Assembly (NCBI GenBank): GCA_900128395.1
Contig: LT649630.1
Span: forward strand, 1 to 17,711
Length of the DNA: 17,711 bases
Source of the DNA: Stramenopiles sp. TOSAG23-2
Taxonomy: Eukaryota; Sar
Direction: 5' to 3'
The position numbers and the translations under genes are program-made. Positions within the stretch are counted from its first letter, which is position 1. Every line of letters starts with the position of its first letter. The notes under the pieces are model-generated. The model ran no database searches and was not told the origin of the DNA. It saw nothing but the letters and a program-made list of their open reading frames with translations. This document shows, piece by piece, positions 16,901 through 17,711 of this stretch.

Positions 16901-17411
16901 AATATTCTCAAAACGATCGCTTTTTTGTCTTGCATATTTCCACGCGAAACTTGAATGTGAGCTTATCTTTACTAATAGAGATAACAATGGAATCATCTCC
17001 GATGATATTTTTCTTTCATCACATGAACTGTTAGTTTTTATTTTGATTAATGGTAATGAACATGATGCGAATCCACTAATTCATCGTGCTATTATTGAAG
17101 GTATATATGAACATACTTTGTCTATGAATGGCGAAGATAATAAGGAAAATATTGCATTAATAAGTAAATTGTTTGATCAAATTTTTGTTCAATGTAATCG
17201 ATTGAAATCGAAGGTTATTGATCCAGATGATCCATCGTCTTCTTTTGTATCAACTAATAGACTTTCCGATGTAATCACTGAGTTAAGGAGGTCTCGTCAA
17301 ACATTTGACGAGCCTGAAGATGGTTTTAGAGACTTTTTGTCCAATCATGAAGAACATATGACGGAAAATATTGTAGTGAAAATTTTGTGTAAAATTATTA
17401 AATTGATGTAA
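4965..17411 (+). CDS. Dynein-heavy-chain-like pseudo-motor (DNHD1-like), 4,148 aa
   Basis: A complete, uninterrupted dynein heavy chain in architecture. Order: basic disordered N-terminus (1-130); Asn-rich tract (about 237-260); small beta-barrel-like segment (264-315); NLS-like PPPKKKKNRR (517-526); tail (about 590-1130); linker (about 1150-1515) with the family's RHWLEI (W1263) and the EYEWLK block before AAA1; AAA1 from Y1728 with ITPLGD; AAA2 from L2019; AAA3; AAA4; stalk helix CC1 (about 2946-3033); microtubule-binding domain (about 3036-3165) with VEALCILFGI and LCKW (3157-3160); CC2 (about 3167-3254); AAA5 from W3338; a buttress-like coiled coil from about 3486; AAA6 with DWIVI (W3881). 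Nucleotide sites: AAA1 Walker A is G1766-D-E-G-T-Y-E-T (Lys to Glu) and Walker B is F1817-V-D-Y (first Asp lost); AAA2 has intact GREGTGKS (2049-2056) with D2117; AAA3 reads GNDRDDR (2424-2430); AAA4 reads GEASLEKE (2755-2762). The C-terminal cap, about 300 aa in most dyneins, is missing. The start is the first ATG after an in-frame TAA (4938-4940). Dynein family membership is secure. A non-motor role is inferred. The DNHD1 link is tentative; a diverged axonemal dynein is the alternative. Confidence 0.93.
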   Translation: MDGSKNIEAFLRYASKSLKRPTEPSRKKSKDNHNNTDSNGSIINQRPPRKSANITASYQTYKSKSSAIRPPSRITKQWNAPVTLRIPTNSKGIQSLEKLSSNQKKQYKFKKPHPPNSRKVKGKKYMKHRGKADSDIKGVASRGNKFAANTEVASQQLKSLSPSERIGTNYSISTLCLTLKLIGDLKVVQENKDDYTQQIEKRWKALKESYIKENKMFLKIDTSKLPLWTFDTTPQTLNDDNDNNNDNNNNKSNSSNNSDNTIKYAYAKYYNGQAFHWEKCKILSYDPVTNMYTIEFIESRKTKKLRSMFISFADYESISETEKRILTAKEEREHTKIVLRFLHFVEMQKDSINMEPPPNLEVEILSKLALMPMEDSQEIAKLILEFRENYYNSQKKAAAIYHLMSPLNDPLRHYLKLPGPAELRADNVFGCDAKSFIRPSYIRGQGCVSKQNINNLQSAAIFMRKGTVNAVMKTSYTWYPHFESVCLFETEAFAKKLEIEEPQTKSSKTSSTAFITPPPKKKKNRRLRTATIAAIAAIHLAEQPEGGDEVTKKQHKSSLNHIFRRKPLFILRNKIQNSRISLEDFHQLQTYHIEAVMKQMHKVWRNEIIDSLQKLHSSKFKFDVYTTKLELLDPRFIQLMKRIDLQMSYQLCKLIIRSFDEFITFVKDRSLTKEEESRLMNDYERKSIENIIDVTASDDGNENDSDNIIYFPLLLNVLEKEKKRSYSIYSNASNSESDDEQITASNGIGRSLNRIVTNSKCLYGPAVRSLINIEMEIDMNSVQTNFITFSPTLEEIENRFITTIESGFNQCNIIEAPVKYILQFISFTDDKSLFGEFDSLLHQKHEETKRQISQLLRIQFDQISIIVKLYQEFASILNIDDEKLIDYIFDECPDGYKEKRVVDSRVKKSEDEAEDLFDGYRGESGPTSVQSEIRRFSAIRDEILLKSHNEEYIGIFAVNFQTIKQTIAAKASNIAKRLTDQVLVNAQKKYLQLLTEYNMISDKLNAPIENEKDVFATRTFLAETPDLVLELTERHYNISERIRLLGEFFVNESYECFEMSWTLYQWPMKIEKLKDECSFRIMSISRKLQQIITSEEKAVDERVHNIKMEVVKFRKFGDYEKVDYFAGEAAAVHGHLENIHDKAVELNEREINLDSSPTEFMDLERIMRDFSPYFKLWTTYSDAISDVSNWKTSSFWLLKTSEILEKVALWKEDSSTLLSHFHKERIRDPRNVAEKYQEHVLIFSQYLDLIKVLKHHALKDRHWLEISNILGFEIKPSTEISLNTIIEKESHTKIDILKDILVKAEKELSCEMQFEKVSDDWHHCNAKTGLVKSFQLNIIISFDETFASTDDLIIRVEEILKSPFSTSVKADADALLKDMSMLQAIFRTCRSFQDTAILLCGLFNQENIRSVMAAEARKFTSMLSSWKRAGNDIKRQPSLSTICEMPNIYEKFKSWLDIVKNIDHKKEVYLNSKRAICNRLYLLNDADLMEMMSIENHVLHVEKFVRNAFPGIITLNKSEVVIDVEEVNDEDEKKGGNVVEEKRTPSWLVDGLNGFGEDNLKLQNAVEASVEKFPEWLNVVQHEMQSAMRNEILNLESSMEKRILYSSLQVALIHDKILWNRLVEDKIMNQNLGSIWQYVNDDIMFLIESLKDKNSALNARHREIQSILHWKLTARDLASELDRCKVSSTKEYEWLKHPRYTTHKEVDANSGELVTTLSVQVIEGDIKYGNEFLNAESSMMITPLGDKYIRVMTSSYICCYGNTLHGDEGTYETSIFHSVANSIGLPSFLYKCQKGSNAVSLSRFIRGITSSGVWGGFVDYDKLHVQYAASLVLEMRQAMQVKRAKKSLFKDFKIDHGFHLCILNSITSSISKKKVNRDFSSFRALHISMPNYNMMIKLYLTTFGFIHSTLNVNIEKFFHLYYDSAIIEPSVRFENWFLYSQIFSVITINSKNATTCNINNLISQMLYNLIQRTCSEKDCLHLKSILEGSFATGDVSTEIVEMDLEEEDDKRLVNKCQSLGITPYSSFIASLKSLENSINTSNKPSLIYGREGTGKSMIPKVIYSDKKDSVLHVYTSAITFENLIGSFYGSPCIWHDGVISTYLRNQRVHDDSVIIFDTISSTEFLDVVLHNNNTQNEDETYFLLPSGEKLNVAPKIIIESTEIANFTPRDLSNVSLLYCSPIDSFWQGLCCSWIDKHTQIYPKIKELRDVTVALFEWLLPAMVASFSSNGFTNQAVNATLQIYSTMLHQFHEGSDSENDEPDKAKENKKKSRNHGKKKMSNKNEDALEALFVYSVIWGFGGKFQDVNERSLFEGNLRGLLNGSTTGGYSEAQNSKNKAEHYFNKNCLGVGGPIERKSKLPLPPQQSIFELIYSLEKNKWVKAFIEPAAETVSNVSPFFSNIYSQPSLPLLQTLMSSNKNFYICGNDRDDRIATLRNSITNNNSDQNLFISPTHVRNDLVYFRTFVEKHINPYGNKLCKPKDGKILKIVVEDLSMHDNADGKNAILETMRQIQDVHQWYNHERQSFMDIESVSFAGTFATQTAQSQSLARVLNRSIIINVADLSQGILQSVLSQHLIGSLDKRIAGSLCEATVDLYQSIRAATMQDTVAYPTVFSFKNIVSTLLSIFNHVDTSVSSIIWNGWSHACARVFRDSIYDANMYDSCMANMVQKYSLPLTKNRFFIDRYNFFTSLGNDEGMINAVDENEFLRLIETIEIKQEEDGVVHFPILSKKKSCLTDAAHLLHVVYDSNEDVVFAGEASLEKEYTISLLANITARTHVKVSTVDEIMQVLQRNTTTKEKLIIAVSNANVGKMEKSIIKFNDPTWFLNVALEMYANNITLVKEIFNSWKSRCRIVYLVEHVAFKNPAIRRNTRIVFSTNSQQNDIIDVFPNTYHSQTFVTHSRAKFDNIFSSIMKKVNEISPYNAGPLHYYDFVREYERIIKFYEIYTDMKSNELTIILENIQSLKNESNDIQAKNDNLENEISVSKAFRETAVDKVKELASERAGMVGKISEIKDRLNVHQEKSDDLTKQFHTIMDPIVIQLEQVNIEFSSTSHKDEITSLKKLDKPSPQIVVVVEALCILFGIRPQKSKNDTVSGVDYFEAARKHVFNNSSNLLQRILEFDRKSITDDIFAIMMQFQAKKTFVPKAVKRQSKFCALLCKWIRIVVDFSKAMRTAAPIETELRDVAHNLEMASLDLHECDTKLAGIDENLSKYNMQKEEFTAKEVQAQIKVAMLHANFEKTALILQSLKQFEKKWNQELVGIEDIQHCVAGDAIYIATFTTYCNILPDNERTKLLLSVRNVCKEYHINISESIDMSLLIDSNNMDQTIKNSKIEQCSRWSIKDCLLIQEAPRCIMLVDPFDFASDMLNSLYPSNDPVDVISIHHIDCKKEIHDDTKLSPLIIQIEHIDNDIETITKLLFSPDLKSEDSDYEDYPPISRKIFLSTDQPTLMLPEPLFNKLSVVNLANDDVINKFLVNSMISLDPAVTKHQSVMLKEREKATQQISRIDLQLQEILQSPSLEKIYEKSDEIIVCANEWRELDDVINRVKRQLSALEEDLKLWTPIADAMKNIMNFMLTICKFRSIYKYSFHSLIQLFFQTLKQIKKQRHTKILAERIKKVFIGNTYRYFFPSFIAEDILPATFLYFWELNKSNEQLQLFKSIFEESMHDTSEKIDEGDGRSEDLEILSRMTWLQEGFPNRIAKLETSSKLKGITKALMEKPEEFYNLMNSDFTEHDFDRVTFFTARFGTIEENVTAATAFGNRGQSSSNFDLGDRILGKMTILYCFLGMGGKTKSFLHDWIIHYSKGCKLYDPAEDMFGNSIMLGSNRKPVIIVGDTRRNLIVSLRSFAESKNALRNLKIHSYTDNTADRLNEVIVNGMDRGDWIVITNMDFTNKVFWRYHKTCCSVDTSRIDKAFRLILIHSPGVSVPREIVGKCVVHRYNNKLALHDHLVHLYSIVRKSLYEYEIPAETLEEKNEALNKKIFSKRSLFCLAYFHAKLECELIFTNRDNNGIISDDIFLSSHELLVFILINGNEHDANPLIHRAIIEGIYEHTLSMNGEDNKENIALISKLFDQIFVQCNRLKSKVIDPDDPSSSFVSTNRLSDVITELRRSRQTFDEPEDGFRDFLSNHEEHMTENIVVKILCKIIKLM

Positions 17412-17711
17412 AAAAAAAAGCTAAAAAATATAATTTACAAAAAATAAATTACCTCTCAAGTACAAAAAACACCTAATTTCTCCTATCAAATATAGCAAAC
17501 ACTACAAATCTACTGAGTATATGAAAAGGACTACATTAAGTATAAATATGATAGGAAATGAAAAACAGAAAACATGGCAGAAAAACATCATTTTCAAGAG
17601 TAAAATGTTGAAAGGCCTGTGTCCATGCTAATTTTATAATGCTATTTCCATATATTAAAAAAACTTCATAGGGAGAATTATCATTACTATAGAAAATAAC
17701 AAAAAATCTCC
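17412..17711. other. Downstream noncoding sequence
   Basis: A run of ten A (17410-17419) begins inside the stop codon, followed by AT-rich sequence. No frame shows dynein C-terminal features, so the missing cap domain is not encoded here in another frame. I see no RNA gene. A 57-codon open frame on the minus strand reaches the right edge but has no recognisable features. Confidence 0.6.
17443..17448 (+). terminator. Candidate poly(A) signal of the dynein-like gene
   Basis: AATAAA lies about 32 bases after the stop codon. This supports a short 3' UTR and a real gene end here. AT-rich context makes chance occurrence easy. Confidence 0.4.

Noticed and set aside
17536-17709. 57-codon open frame on the minus strand reaching the right edge
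   Set aside because: It has no start codon in view, ordinary AT-rich hydrophobic composition and no recognisable family. It could be the end of a neighbour gene but cannot be supported.
1-17711. tRNA, rRNA, CRISPR, insertion sequence or viral genes
   Set aside because: No cloverleaf or rRNA-like stretch, spaced-repeat array, transposase motif or terminal inverted repeat pair was seen in the gene-free stretches.

Overview
The window looks like nuclear DNA from an intron-poor, AT-rich flagellated eukaryote. Three things point that way. One reading frame of more than 12 kb encodes an axonemal-type dynein heavy chain without interruption. A second gene encodes a polycystin (TRPP) channel. A third encodes a probable mitochondrial protein with an Mss51-type C-terminal domain. 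Noncoding stretches are rich in A/T runs and short tandem repeats, and the proteins carry Asn-rich tracts. Over 5,100 codons contain no internal TAA, TAG or TGA, so the standard stop codons apply. I cannot name the organism. A zoosporic fungus or another flagellated protist would fit, but this is a guess.

Layout: 1-105 (-) is the probable start of a gene running off the left edge. 106-973 is a gene-free, presumably divergent promoter region with several perfect palindromes. 974-1975 (+) is the Mss51-C-type protein. 1976-2125 is a short convergent gap holding 3' end signals. 2126-4210 (-) is the polycystin-2-like channel. 4211-4964 is a 754-bp gap between two divergent start codons, with simple repeats and a cluster of TACC..GGT imperfect palindromes. 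4965-17411 (+) is the dynein-heavy-chain-like protein of 4,148 aa. 17412-17711 is AT-rich downstream sequence.

The main result is that the giant protein is clearly a dynein heavy chain in architecture: tail, linker, six AAA modules, stalk and microtubule-binding domain. It nevertheless looks like a dead motor. The Walker A motif of AAA1, the main ATPase site of every working dynein, is changed at the Gly and Lys, and its Walker B has lost the Asp-Glu pair. The P-loops of AAA3 and AAA4 are also gone. Only AAA2 keeps an intact Walker A. The frame is open throughout and the stalk tip is well conserved, so the protein is probably maintained for a non-motile role. It also lacks the usual C-terminal cap domain. 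The closest described family I know of is DNHD1, the vertebrate dynein-heavy-chain-like protein, but I cannot prove orthology from sequence alone.

This pseudo-motor gene lies head-to-head with a polycystin channel gene whose selectivity-filter residues are also non-standard. Polycystins are often ciliary, so a shared ciliary role is an attractive but unproven inference.
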